Below are positions 1 through 8,824 of a DNA stretch of 50,228 bases, one piece after another (position 1 is the stretch's first letter; every line of letters starts with the position of its first letter). The notes under the pieces are model-generated. The model was not told the DNA's origin and did no database searches. It saw only the letters and a program-made list of their open reading frames with translations. A program made the translations under genes and the position numbers. Source of the stretch: Mesostigma viride. Taxonomy: Eukaryota > Streptophyta > Mesostigmatophyceae > Mesostigmatales > Mesostigmataceae. The stretch lies in contig RPFO01001669.1 of the NCBI GenBank assembly GCA_009746045.1, positions 1 to 50,228 on the forward strand. The letters run 5' to 3'.

Positions 1-47
1 AAGAAAACCACGACCAGCACAAGAGCTATCCGTAAAAAGGGGTCCAT
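1..47 (-). CDS. N-terminus of a secreted or membrane protein, cut by the window edge
   Basis: A minus-strand ATG at 47 opens a frame that runs off the left edge after 15 codons. The visible residues begin MDPFLRIAL and continue with a Leu/Val stretch, which reads as a signal peptide or first membrane segment. AT-rich sequence (aataaataaataATG on the minus strand) precedes the start, as for other genes in this half of the window. Function cannot be judged from this piece. Confidence 0.5.
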   Translation of the reverse strand, partial: MDPFLRIALVLVVVF

Positions 48-71
48 TATTTATTTATTATGGTAATAAAA

Positions 72-299
72 TTACTTTTCGTCGTAATTAATTTTTTCCA
101 ACATGCCAGGTATCTTGTCTATCGGAAGTTTGAGAACCAACTTAATCCACTCTTTAGGATCCGTATTTTTTCGAGAGCTCAAGTCTTCAGAAGCATGGAC
201 AAGGGCAAGACCGGCGTTGACATACATCACGAAAAGCAAGAGAACCAGCTTGATAAGAGTTTCCGCAAAGGACATCCTGATAACATAATCCTTGCACAA
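72..299 (-). CDS. small secreted or membrane protein, 75 aa
   Basis: A 75-residue protein with one hydrophobic segment at about residues 13-34 (LIKLVLLLFVMYVNAGLAL) that could be a signal peptide or anchor, followed by a short mixed tail ending NYDEK. A second Met at residue 9 (MSFAETL, start 275) is an equally good start. It lies 24 bp upstream of the next minus-strand gene and is divergent from the large fibre gene starting at 352, so 300-351 probably holds a divergent promoter. I do not recognise the family. The opposite-strand reading frames here have no protein-like features. Confidence 0.55.
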   Translation of the reverse strand: MCKDYVIRMSFAETLIKLVLLLFVMYVNAGLALVHASEDLSSRKNTDPKEWIKLVLKLPIDKIPGMLEKINYDEK

Positions 300-351
300 A
301 AATTTACCGCGTTAATATCGCGTGCAAATTTTTGTTTATGTTTTAACAACC

Positions 352-3300
352 ATGGCTGAATGCGGCGTCGTCCGCGCGAAAGCGCTCAACCTCGAAGGCG
401 CGGACGGCTCCTTGTGGAGACTGAGAGTCGTGAACCACTCTCTCCGGCTAGAGAGAAAGATGGAAGAACAATGGTATCTGGCTTACACGTATCACGGAGA
501 CATGGCGCTTCCGTACATGAGCGATGAAGGCGGCGTCTGGGAGTTTCAGCAGAACGTGAACATTATCGGCGATCTTGTAGTCCGCTCGTTTTTGAGACTC
601 CCGTTTGCGAGTCGTCTTGAATACGACAATGCGCCGAATGATCATCTCGTACCAAAAGCATACGCCGACCTCTTTCCGGGCTGGTCGGGAACTGAGACGC
701 TCGCGACTCTTTTAAATGTTGACACGACAGGTGCAGCGGATGGCATGGGACTCGTCTACGACGCGTTTCAAAACAAATGGGTGTCAGATTCCGTCACTGA
801 ACGCGGACAATTTCGATCGTCTGCATTCTCGCGTTCGATCACACGAGCGGAAGTGCTTTCGGGAGCCTTCCTCGACACGTGCATCAGCGGATTCCTCGCA
901 AACCCTGACGTAGCTCCAAAATACGCGTTTAAGCCGGAAACCGATCTATTCATAGACTCCATTTGGGTGACCGTACAAGGTGTTCCCGCTCCTGCCCCGC
1001 CGGTTCAGACCACGGCGGCTGTCGAAGTGGAAGTGTGCGACATAGCGGCGGAGACGGTTTCCCACGCACGCGAGGTCTCGAGAATTGTTACTACAGGCCA
1101 GATCGCGATGTCGTGGAATGGAAGCTGGTCTTTGGTTTCAAACATTGCGCTTCCCAATCACAAGAAGATCGATCTTGCGAAGAACAAGCCTTACAGCGTC
1201 CGCGTGAGACTTACTATTTCAGGCACTGTCACCGACACCGTCTCTTCAATCAACATTGTTCTTTCTGGTACCAAGACCGACCTCGAATCGGATCTTTCTC
1301 CACCGACTTCCAACCCCGAGCCGGCTGCAACAACCGTCTCTGACTCCTCCATTTCTGTTCGCCACGACTTCGTCGACCCAGAACAGAACAACCTTGTTGT
1401 TGCCGCTCACGCTTACCAGGGCAGGAGGTCCGACATCCTTGCGAGCTCTCTTATTGGCAATGAAACCTCTCCTGAAGGTTTCTTGTCGAGAAAAACAGAC
1501 ACGATGCAAGGGAACGATGCAGTAATGTCAAACGAGTTTGTTTTCCCGGGTCTTTTAGAAGGGCGGCCGTACTCCGTGTACTTGGCCGCAAAGGATTCTC
1601 GAGGGAACTTTAGCGACCTGAAGCCAATCGAAGTGTACACGAAGGGAGGAGATCTGGAGGGAATTCCGTACGAATCTGTCAAGTCGTTTTGGGATTTTGA
1701 CGGAAATCGCCCGTTCGATCGTGTATCCGGCGTAGAGATGAAGATGTCAACGGCTTCTAGCACAGACGATTTCTCGATCAGCGACAGAGTCATCTCTTAC
1801 CATCCTCAAAGCGCAGACTCGGAAGGGTTCAAAGCCGCGATCGGAGGAAAGGGGTTTCCTTCCACGACCGACATGACCATTTTGCTGGATGTGTTCTTCC
1901 CTGCATCGATTCCCATTCCTGGAGTCGGCATCTTCAGCTATGGGTGTTTTCCGCCAACGTCAGGAGGATCCGTGTCCTTCTCTGTTGACACTGGCGTTCA
2001 TCTCACAATCGACGGCCTCACTACTAACGCATCCTTTTCCGAATCCTATCTGCGTTTAGACGCTTGGAATCGCGTATGCTTGACTCGGATCTCAGACACG
2101 TGGTCGTTGTATTGCAACGGATTGTTGGTACAGTCACTCCTGCGACCCGTGTCATTCGTCGACGATGCAGACTTCTACTTCGCTACGTATTCTCCGACGA
2201 ACGCGAGATATCTATCGGGATTTAAATTCACTAACCTCGCCATTCTTAAAATTGGAGTTGAAGAGTCGACTGTGAAGCGAATTCGCACTCCTCTCACGTT
2301 TGCTCACGAGCAAACAGAAAAGGGGTATATCGTTCCTTCTGTCGACGAAACCAATCTTATGACACCCGTCACAGGGACGGGCGATTCTCCTCTTACAAAA
2401 GCGGCTGGTGACTCTACTGACACTCATTCCATCATCTATGCACCAGACGGTTCTTCAATCGACGATATCTATTTTCGTCGCGATGCAGATGTGTACTCGG
2501 GAGCCTTTCGAGAACTCGTCGAGGTCGACTTGGGATCCAATAAAGGATCGGCATTAGTTGCGTACATGGATGATTCTTTCCAAAAAACATCAGGGCACGC
2601 TATTTCGTTTGTGAACGGCGCGGTCACTAACGCTCCTCCTACCCCAAGCGGGTTTTGGAGTTTCAACGCGAACGACGGTTCAAACACGGGCGAATATCAA
2701 TCGGCCGTGATGACGTTTTCTAACGGCGTTTCCCCATCTGGCGCTCTTCTGTCTCTTCAAGAAGACGCTGGGGGCAACTATACCTACGCCGAGGTTGTTT
2801 TGGGCCCTGAGTTCAATTCTGGCCTCTCTTCGTTCACAATCGCATGCAACTTTGCGCTTGTGGGGAATTCCCAGCCGTACACAGTCATTTGGGCATACGG
2901 AGATCCTTCCGGATCCTCTCCCTGTTACTTCCTGCTCGCTCATTCGTCAGGAGCGATTGAGCTCGCAACTCACACGGCAAAGGTCCCAATAATGGACTAC
3001 CAGCTCGCGACAAACACGTTGACAAATATCATCTTGTCGCGTTCAACGGATGCAAGTAACAACAACTCTCTTTTCACTGTCTGGATCAACGGAGTGCCTA
3101 GACTTCTAGCAACCAATGAGACAGTTACCCAACTCAACATCACGTCGAAGAAACTTCGATTGGGTACAAACGATGCTTACAAGTTTGGAAGCGCGGCAAA
3201 GTGGGACAACGTTGCGTTCTTCAACTCTCAACTTAACCAATTGCAAGTTGATCGGTACACAAACATCTACGTCGACCCTCCCACCCCGGGCTTGTGGAAC

Positions 3301-3747
3301 TTTGATTCTGCGACCGGAGCAAATACGGGAACCGCGTCAGGGTACTCTCTTACATTTGCCCCCGGCGTATCTCCTACTTCGAACGCCCTCACGCTAGCCG
3401 AGGACGCGGGCGGGAACGCTTCGTATGCGATGGCGAGTCTTGGTAACGACTTCAACGGGGGACTCTCGGCGTTCAGCATCTACACGGAGTTCACGGTGAC
3501 ATCCGTTACGCAATATACGGTTATATGGGCATACGGTGATCCGAACATCGGCACACCGTGTGTGTACCTCGCTATCGACAACACTGGCAAGTTGCTACTC
3601 TCGACCAGTTCAGCAACTGTGGCCTGTACAGACGACTTGACACTTTCGGCCAACCGAAAGTATGCAATCGCTGTATCTCGTACCACTGACGCGACCTCCA
3701 ACAACGCATTGTTCAGGTTGTGGATCGACGGAACCAGAAAACTTTGA
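352..3747 (+). CDS. giant LamG-repeat fibre/adhesin, fragment 1 (N-terminal)
   Basis: First part of a very long locus running to 8786. The ATG at 352 has a strong context (aaccATGGC) and is preferred over an upstream GTG at 322. Residues 1-150 form a beta-rich head containing LVPKAYADL and a GLVYDAFQNKWV segment, a plan seen in phage tail-fibre proteins. A fibronectin-like stretch follows, then LamG/concanavalin-type modules, recognised by repeated signatures: start W-x-F-(N/D), EDAGGN, IWAYGDP, RTTDATSNNALFRLWIDG, LGTNA and WDN. The frame stops at 3747 in the middle of a module. The next frame resumes exactly where it should, across an A4 run at about 3735-3738. Likely role: surface fibre or host adhesion. 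Neighbouring fragments belong to the same protein. Confidence 0.85.
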   Translation: MAECGVVRAKALNLEGADGSLWRLRVVNHSLRLERKMEEQWYLAYTYHGDMALPYMSDEGGVWEFQQNVNIIGDLVVRSFLRLPFASRLEYDNAPNDHLVPKAYADLFPGWSGTETLATLLNVDTTGAADGMGLVYDAFQNKWVSDSVTERGQFRSSAFSRSITRAEVLSGAFLDTCISGFLANPDVAPKYAFKPETDLFIDSIWVTVQGVPAPAPPVQTTAAVEVEVCDIAAETVSHAREVSRIVTTGQIAMSWNGSWSLVSNIALPNHKKIDLAKNKPYSVRVRLTISGTVTDTVSSINIVLSGTKTDLESDLSPPTSNPEPAATTVSDSSISVRHDFVDPEQNNLVVAAHAYQGRRSDILASSLIGNETSPEGFLSRKTDTMQGNDAVMSNEFVFPGLLEGRPYSVYLAAKDSRGNFSDLKPIEVYTKGGDLEGIPYESVKSFWDFDGNRPFDRVSGVEMKMSTASSTDDFSISDRVISYHPQSADSEGFKAAIGGKGFPSTTDMTILLDVFFPASIPIPGVGIFSYGCFPPTSGGSVSFSVDTGVHLTIDGLTTNASFSESYLRLDAWNRVCLTRISDTWSLYCNGLLVQSLLRPVSFVDDADFYFATYSPTNARYLSGFKFTNLAILKIGVEESTVKRIRTPLTFAHEQTEKGYIVPSVDETNLMTPVTGTGDSPLTKAAGDSTDTHSIIYAPDGSSIDDIYFRRDADVYSGAFRELVEVDLGSNKGSALVAYMDDSFQKTSGHAISFVNGAVTNAPPTPSGFWSFNANDGSNTGEYQSAVMTFSNGVSPSGALLSLQEDAGGNYTYAEVVLGPEFNSGLSSFTIACNFALVGNSQPYTVIWAYGDPSGSSPCYFLLAHSSGAIELATHTAKVPIMDYQLATNTLTNIILSRSTDASNNNSLFTVWINGVPRLLATNETVTQLNITSKKLRLGTNDAYKFGSAAKWDNVAFFNSQLNQLQVDRYTNIYVDPPTPGLWNFDSATGANTGTASGYSLTFAPGVSPTSNALTLAEDAGGNASYAMASLGNDFNGGLSAFSIYTEFTVTSVTQYTVIWAYGDPNIGTPCVYLAIDNTGKLLLSTSSATVACTDDLTLSANRKYAIAVSRTTDATSNNALFRLWIDGTRKL

Positions 3748-5576
3748 AAACGGAACAGACACTGGCATTGGAAAACTTGAGCGTCAAAACACTGCGACTC
3801 GGGACGAACGCAAGGTTCTCGACAACCAGTTCTGCTGTGTGGGACAATATATCTTTCTATAACCAGGCCTTTTCGACTCAGGAAGTCACAGGTGGTGTGG
3901 GTACAGAACAGTCTTTATCTCATTACTCGTTTACAAACGGGTCACTCGCAAGCAGTGGGACAAACTCTTCATCTAATGCGATGGTGCAGTTCGGGACAGG
4001 CATGATCTACTCGAACAATCAGCTGGTGCTAACGACGTCCACCACGACGCAAAACTACTACCAAGCTAGTTACGCCTCGGGTCTTCCAAACCTTGGTTCA
4101 ACATGGACGATCTCCGTCACGTTTAAGACTCCTTCTACAAGCGGAAGCCCTGAGATCTTTAGGTACGGAGACGGAACTTCGTGGGTTTATGTATACTCCC
4201 CAAACGGCACGAGTACGTGGGCCGTTCTTTCCAACGGGACAAATGGAAGCGGCGTCGCTTCTTTCCAAAGCCAGCAGACGTTCGCAACGAGCACGACCTA
4301 CCGGATGATCTTCACGCACGTAGCAGGGGCGGCTAGCACGTCCCTTCGCTACTTTCTTTGGATCAACGGCGTCAAGTATTCTCTTAACAACACTGTAAAC
4401 GTTCCGTCTCAGACGAGCTCAAGTCCGAACTTGACTATCGGCCAGTTCGATGTCAGCCGAGTCGCTCTGAACGCAGCGTGGGATAGTGTTCGCATCTTTG
4501 ATCGCGAATTGACGGCACAGGAAATCGTGGACTTGTCTAACGGCGTTTATCCTCAGGCTACCATGCCCGCTACTGTCGTGGGTCAATGGAACTTCAACGC
4601 GTTATCAGGTGCGAATTCTGGGACGCAGACGGAAGCGCTTGCGATCACGAACATGAGCACAAACACCGCAGGGGCGGCAGGGCAGCTGAAAACCGATATT
4701 GACACCGGTTTAAACACTCATTACGCTCAAGTGACACTGGGGTCGGGATTTCAAGCGGGTTTGAACGCCTTTACAATATCCACAGACATATACTTTGACA
4801 GCCTTTCAGGCGCAAACCAGACGACTATTTGGGCGTATGGAGACGTCACGGGTTCTGGAAACGGTCACTTTTGTTACGTAAACGGGAGCACTGGACTAGA
4901 AGGCAGGCTTGAAATCGGTTCAGGCAACGCGATGGCGTACACCACGGACACATTTAAGTTTGTCACCGGAAGATGGTACAATGTTACCGTGTCGAGAACC
5001 TCGGACGCAACCAACAACAACACTCTCATTCGACTTTGGGTTGACGGGGTGCAGAAGACGCTGAACACAGGATCTACGACGTACGGGTTTCAGACGATCA
5101 AGTATTCTGATATCACGAACAAAGTGTTTCGCCTCGGTACCAACGCAAGATATAGTTCTTGCCACCCTTGTCGTTGGGACAACATTCGTTACTTCAACAC
5201 GGCGTTCACACAGTCGATGGTGAACTCGATGCTCGGACTGGGAACTCCCGGTATTCAAATAAGCCCTATCGGGCGATGGAGTTTTGATGCTTTCAACGGC
5301 GCAAACACGGGTTCGGCAACCGGCAGCGCACTGACTCTTTCGCAGACACTAGCGCCGCATCTGGATCACTTGCCATCCCTGAAGATCTTGGCGGGAATTC
5401 AAAATTCGCAACTGTTACTCTCGGGACCGAGTTCTCGTCGTCTGTGTTCACGGTTGCCGTGGACTTTACGCTTCTTAGTACCTCGCACCCTTACACATGC
5501 ATCTGGTCATACGGCCAGCCGGGGACGGGGACTGCATGTCACTACCTGCTTGTCGACTCTACGGGAAAACTTCTAG
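3720..5576 (+). CDS. giant LamG-repeat fibre/adhesin, fragment 2
   Basis: Continuation of the locus in a second frame. Meaningful protein runs from about 3738 to 5356. It holds the end of the third LamG-like module and then two more, each closing with the LGTNARF plus WDNI signature and a turn before the next W-x-F start (WNFNALSGANSG, WSFDAFNGANTG). The last roughly 70 codons (5357-5576) lose the LamG pattern and are out of frame: the expected signature (an EDLGGN-like strand) is found in the neighbouring frame from about 5357 on. One base appears missing near 5350-5357. The modules are close to each other in sequence, so the array may have grown by duplication. Confidence 0.8.
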   Translation: MDRRNQKTLKTEQTLALENLSVKTLRLGTNARFSTTSSAVWDNISFYNQAFSTQEVTGGVGTEQSLSHYSFTNGSLASSGTNSSSNAMVQFGTGMIYSNNQLVLTTSTTTQNYYQASYASGLPNLGSTWTISVTFKTPSTSGSPEIFRYGDGTSWVYVYSPNGTSTWAVLSNGTNGSGVASFQSQQTFATSTTYRMIFTHVAGAASTSLRYFLWINGVKYSLNNTVNVPSQTSSSPNLTIGQFDVSRVALNAAWDSVRIFDRELTAQEIVDLSNGVYPQATMPATVVGQWNFNALSGANSGTQTEALAITNMSTNTAGAAGQLKTDIDTGLNTHYAQVTLGSGFQAGLNAFTISTDIYFDSLSGANQTTIWAYGDVTGSGNGHFCYVNGSTGLEGRLEIGSGNAMAYTTDTFKFVTGRWYNVTVSRTSDATNNNTLIRLWVDGVQKTLNTGSTTYGFQTIKYSDITNKVFRLGTNARYSSCHPCRWDNIRYFNTAFTQSMVNSMLGLGTPGIQISPIGRWSFDAFNGANTGSATGSALTLSQTLAPHLDHLPSLKILAGIQNSQLLLSGPSSRRLCSRLPWTLRFLVPRTLTHASGHTASRGRGLHVTTCLSTLRENF

Positions 5577-7549
5577 TGTGCGACGATACGAATCAAGTCG
5601 CTACTTCGGACGACTACTCGTTTTTGGTTTCCACAACTTACAACATTGTTGTAAGCCGGACATCCGACTCGTCAACGAATAACTCGCTGTTTAAATTGTG
5701 GATCAACGGCGCGCCGAAGACTTTGAAGACCTCACCTCTCCTAATCCGTCACAATCTCGCAACGAAAGACTTTCGAATCGGTACAAACGCTCGTTTCCGG
5801 CTGGCTAATCAGGCGCGGTGGGACAACGTCCGTTTCTTGAACACTGAAGTGACGCAGAAGGACGTGGATCACATTTACACTCAAACCGCGTCTCCGCTTT
5901 CGCAAGCTCTGTGGACTTTCAACAGTGCGTCGGGGGCAAATACAGGGACAGTGTCCGGTTACTCTCTAACGCTTTCCCCTGCGCCTTTCTACGCTTCTAA
6001 CCTTCTTCAAATGCCCGAGGACAAGGGCGGGAACACCCAATACGCAAGCGTTGCTCTTTCAGACGGGTTTTCGGGCGGTACGAACCCGTTTTCGATTGGC
6101 GTCGAGTTTACTCTAACCGCGTCTGCGAGTCGAGGAACGTGCATTTGGGCATTAGGGAATCCTTCTACCTCGTGCTACTTTTTACACGTCGACTCGACCG
6201 GAAAAGTGTATCTATCTTCATCTTCTGCGCAAGTTGCGACAAGCGACAATCTTACGCTTAATGCGAATCAGATGTATCGCATTCTCGTTACCAGGACCGC
6301 GGATTCGACGAACAACAACTCGCTTTTCAAAATGTACGTGGACGGCGAGCTCAAGACCTTGAGCAATGCACCATCGCTAAGTGTCGAAACCTTGACGACC
6401 AAAACGCTTACCCTTGGAACGAACGCACGCTTTCCGACCTGCGACCAGGCAAACTGGGATAACGTGCGGTTTTGGAACCAGAGTCTCACCAACAACCAAG
6501 TAATGGACGCCCTAGATCTTTCTAAGGCTTACAACCCGTCGATTGCCTCGTTTTTCTTTATGGACACTTCAGTCGGGCTTAACAATCGCGCAGGTGTTTA
6601 CACGGGATCGTTCGACCCCTTGTCTGGTCTGCGTTTCAACGAAAACTTTTGCGAACGCAGCAAATATTGGTTAGCATCGACAAGAGACGTTTGGGGCCAT
6701 TGGAGGATGTACCTAAGCGCAGGGACAAAACGACCGCGCGATTTGTCGCAGATGACGAGAATTTCGACTCAAAATTGTTTTTCCTTGGGAACGTGGACCG
6801 ATCCTGACGAGTCAGGTCTCCTGGGAGGCGAAGTTCTAGGCCGATGGTCGTTTTCAAACGGATCTGGCCTGAACAACGGGTCGGGAGGGCGAGCAACTAT
6901 CGTCCCTGTGCCACCTTCCTTATTCGCAAATAACATGCTACAGATTGCGGCTTCCTCTTCGTCCGGAGCGTACGCAAGTCTGCCAGGGACGTTTCCCAAC
7001 AACGAAAGTCCATTTTCGATCGGTTTTCGACTAAAGACAACGGGAACTGGGGCAGTCATCGGTTACGGGGACGCTGCGAATTTCTACCAGATTTCTTTGT
7101 CATCATCTTCCTCGCTAACGATCCACGCTCGTAAAAACGGGATTGGATCGCCACAAGGTTCCAACGTGTTGCTTTCTCTTCCAGGTGGCGTCACCTTGGC
7201 TGACGGAAACCTGCACTACCTCGTTGTTACCTTCGAGACAGACGGTTTATTGTCAACAATCCGAGTCGCCGTTGACGGGATTCAGGGGTCGTCGGTAACG
7301 ATAAACAGTCCTAATCTCCCTTCTCTCCCTTCCCTTTTCATCGGAGGACGGGACGGGGTGTGGACATCACCTTCGTTTGAAATCGACGACATTGTTTTAT
7401 GTCTGGGCGTGTTCGGATCGCTTCGTCCTCTCCGCCTCGCTCTTGCGATGAACGACCCCTACACATCGTCGGGCTCGGGCAGGGATTTAATCCGTGTTCA
7501 CGGCCACATACCCGGCAGCCATGCTTGGGACGAGGATGGACTCACGTGA
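5444..7549 (+). CDS. giant LamG-repeat fibre/adhesin, fragment 3
   Basis: The true frame begins near 5357, before its first Met at 5444. It covers three more LamG-like modules, again with IWSYG or IWALG, RTSDSSTNNSLFKLWING, LGTNARF and WDNVRF signatures. A distinct insert at about 6540-6780 has the motif RMYLSAGTKRPRDLSQM, which recurs in diverged form near the end of the locus. The final module (about 6830-7430) begins GRWSFSNGSGLNNGSG. The frame ends at a TGA at 7547-7549. The residues just before the stop (HAWDEDGLT) look like the start of a SPRY-like domain that continues in the next frame, so the stop is more likely a frameshift than a gene end. Confidence 0.8.
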   Translation: MFTVAVDFTLLSTSHPYTCIWSYGQPGTGTACHYLLVDSTGKLLVCDDTNQVATSDDYSFLVSTTYNIVVSRTSDSSTNNSLFKLWINGAPKTLKTSPLLIRHNLATKDFRIGTNARFRLANQARWDNVRFLNTEVTQKDVDHIYTQTASPLSQALWTFNSASGANTGTVSGYSLTLSPAPFYASNLLQMPEDKGGNTQYASVALSDGFSGGTNPFSIGVEFTLTASASRGTCIWALGNPSTSCYFLHVDSTGKVYLSSSSAQVATSDNLTLNANQMYRILVTRTADSTNNNSLFKMYVDGELKTLSNAPSLSVETLTTKTLTLGTNARFPTCDQANWDNVRFWNQSLTNNQVMDALDLSKAYNPSIASFFFMDTSVGLNNRAGVYTGSFDPLSGLRFNENFCERSKYWLASTRDVWGHWRMYLSAGTKRPRDLSQMTRISTQNCFSLGTWTDPDESGLLGGEVLGRWSFSNGSGLNNGSGGRATIVPVPPSLFANNMLQIAASSSSGAYASLPGTFPNNESPFSIGFRLKTTGTGAVIGYGDAANFYQISLSSSSSLTIHARKNGIGSPQGSNVLLSLPGGVTLADGNLHYLVVTFETDGLLSTIRVAVDGIQGSSVTINSPNLPSLPSLFIGGRDGVWTSPSFEIDDIVLCLGVFGSLRPLRLALAMNDPYTSSGSGRDLIRVHGHIPGSHAWDEDGLT

Positions 7550-7737
7550 TGAACTCTGGCACAGTTTCGGCTTCCAATCTTAACGGCGTGTCGTTCCTCG
7601 ACAACGGCCTTTCCGCACGGGAAAACGGCATCGGGAACTCTGCAAGAGTGTATATGCGCGATTTTCTGCCCAACGGCCGTTTCTATTTCGAGTTCGATGT
7701 TACAGGGGTTACCACGGGGGCCTCACGCTTGGAGTAG
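7549..7737 (+). CDS. giant fibre, fragment 4: start of SPRY-like domain
   Basis: A short frame that opens with an ATG overlapping the previous stop (TGATG at 7547-7551). It carries a segment ending NGRFYFEFDVTGV, the typical entry of SPRY/B30.2-like folds (xxGxxYFEF). It stops at 7737 just after a G5 run (7715-7719), and the next frame carries on the domain. It could be an independent gene by its start, but the domain would be split across three frames. A single protein with two one-base errors is the simpler reading. Confidence 0.6.
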   Translation: MNSGTVSASNLNGVSFLDNGLSARENGIGNSARVYMRDFLPNGRFYFEFDVTGVTTGASRLE

Positions 7738-8786
7738 ACAGGTTTGACGGGGCTGGCCAAAGCATCGCTGTAACGCCTTCCATCACAGCAAACGGGACGT
7801 ACATGTTTGCTATCGATACGGACGCTAAAATATGGATCGGACGAAATGGCACGTGGGACAACTCTGGAAACCCTGCGGATGGAACGGGTGGATCAAGCCT
7901 CACACCTTTGAAGACCTATTGGTTGTTTGCAAGTCTCCCTATTGGCTCAAAAATCACGACACGTACGGTTTCAAAGTTTCCGGTTCCCTCTGGTTATTCG
8001 TGGTACGCGTTTTCTGGAGACGATTCGGCGAGATCAACATTTGGCATTATTCACCCTACGTGGGACCAAACCACGGTTTTGGGGGGTTCAGCGGTAGACA
8101 CGATTGAGTTCGGGCCCGATAATTCCGCCGACGATCTGTTCACGCTCAACGGAAGTTATTACTCCATCAAGGGTTTGGAGGAAGCACATTCTCGCATGTG
8201 CGTGTTCACGGACATTCGTTTCAACACTGGCGTCGACTTTGCCGTCTTGTTTCAATACCAGCAGTCCGGAGTTCGGCCCTTGGACATCAACACGGGCGTC
8301 GTGATGGTGGACGACTCTGCTAGGCCGTTTTTGTACGACAACGTTCTTACCGTCACTGACCCGAACCTTAATGTGTTTGGGAGGTACCTTAATTACGGAA
8401 CCGGCGAGCGACTGGGCCTCGCCTCGTTTTTACCGGCTAGCGGAGTTGGTAAATTCTACCACGCAAGAGGTCAAGGATATCAACGCAACCTCGTGTCCAT
8501 CGAAAGCACTGGACTTCGCGTTCCTATGGCCGGCGAGTCCTTTTTTGTAGCGTTTCAAAGATCGGGCAGTCAAATAAGGCAGTATATTTCTACGGGCAAA
8601 GACAGGCCGTACCGCGTCTCCGAAATGCACTCCATGTCATCTCCGACAACAGCAGCTGCGAGCGGAGGGACCGGTTCCACATCTCTCGAGTACAACCATC
8701 CTGCCGATTTCTCCGGCCCTGTTCGTTTCGTGTTTGCTAGCATCTCTACCGTAGGTTCAGTCCGTTTTTGCGGGTCTATTTCGTAA
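7722..8786 (+). CDS. giant fibre, fragment 5: SPRY-like domain and C-terminus
   Basis: The frame is open from about 7722; the first internal ATG is at 7803. It continues the SPRY-like domain with the diagnostic KIWIGRNGTWDNSGNP motif, where a ligand-side loop (kiW-NG-W---GNP) is easily seen. A terminal domain of about 220 residues follows, with RQYISTGKDRPYRVSEM, an echo of the motif in fragment 3. SPRY-like modules of this kind occur in phage and giant-virus fibres. The gene ends at 8784-8786 and is followed at once by a T7 run. Total locus about 2,800 residues, presumably a virion surface protein. Confidence 0.78.
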   Translation, partial: LTLGVDRFDGAGQSIAVTPSITANGTYMFAIDTDAKIWIGRNGTWDNSGNPADGTGGSSLTPLKTYWLFASLPIGSKITTRTVSKFPVPSGYSWYAFSGDDSARSTFGIIHPTWDQTTVLGGSAVDTIEFGPDNSADDLFTLNGSYYSIKGLEEAHSRMCVFTDIRFNTGVDFAVLFQYQQSGVRPLDINTGVVMVDDSARPFLYDNVLTVTDPNLNVFGRYLNYGTGERLGLASFLPASGVGKFYHARGQGYQRNLVSIESTGLRVPMAGESFFVAFQRSGSQIRQYISTGKDRPYRVSEMHSMSSPTTAAASGGTGSTSLEYNHPADFSGPVRFVFASISTVGSVRFCGSIS

Positions 8787-8789
8787 TTA

Positions 8790-8796
8790 TTTTTTT
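8790..8796 (+). terminator. T7 run after the fibre gene
   Basis: Seven T residues directly follow the fibre stop codon (taattaTTTTTTT context). T7 or longer runs mark mRNA 3' ends in asfarviruses. The same placement recurs at 20543, 21641 and 21904 in this window. Function here is inferred from position only. Confidence 0.4.
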
Positions 8797-8824
8797 ATGG
8801 AATCTAATTGATGATTACGCAAAA

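Noticed and set aside
3720-3750. Programmed -1 frameshift at A-AAA in the fibre gene
   Set aside because: A slip would be possible, but the same gene has at least three other breaks without slippery sites, so sequence error is the simpler reading.
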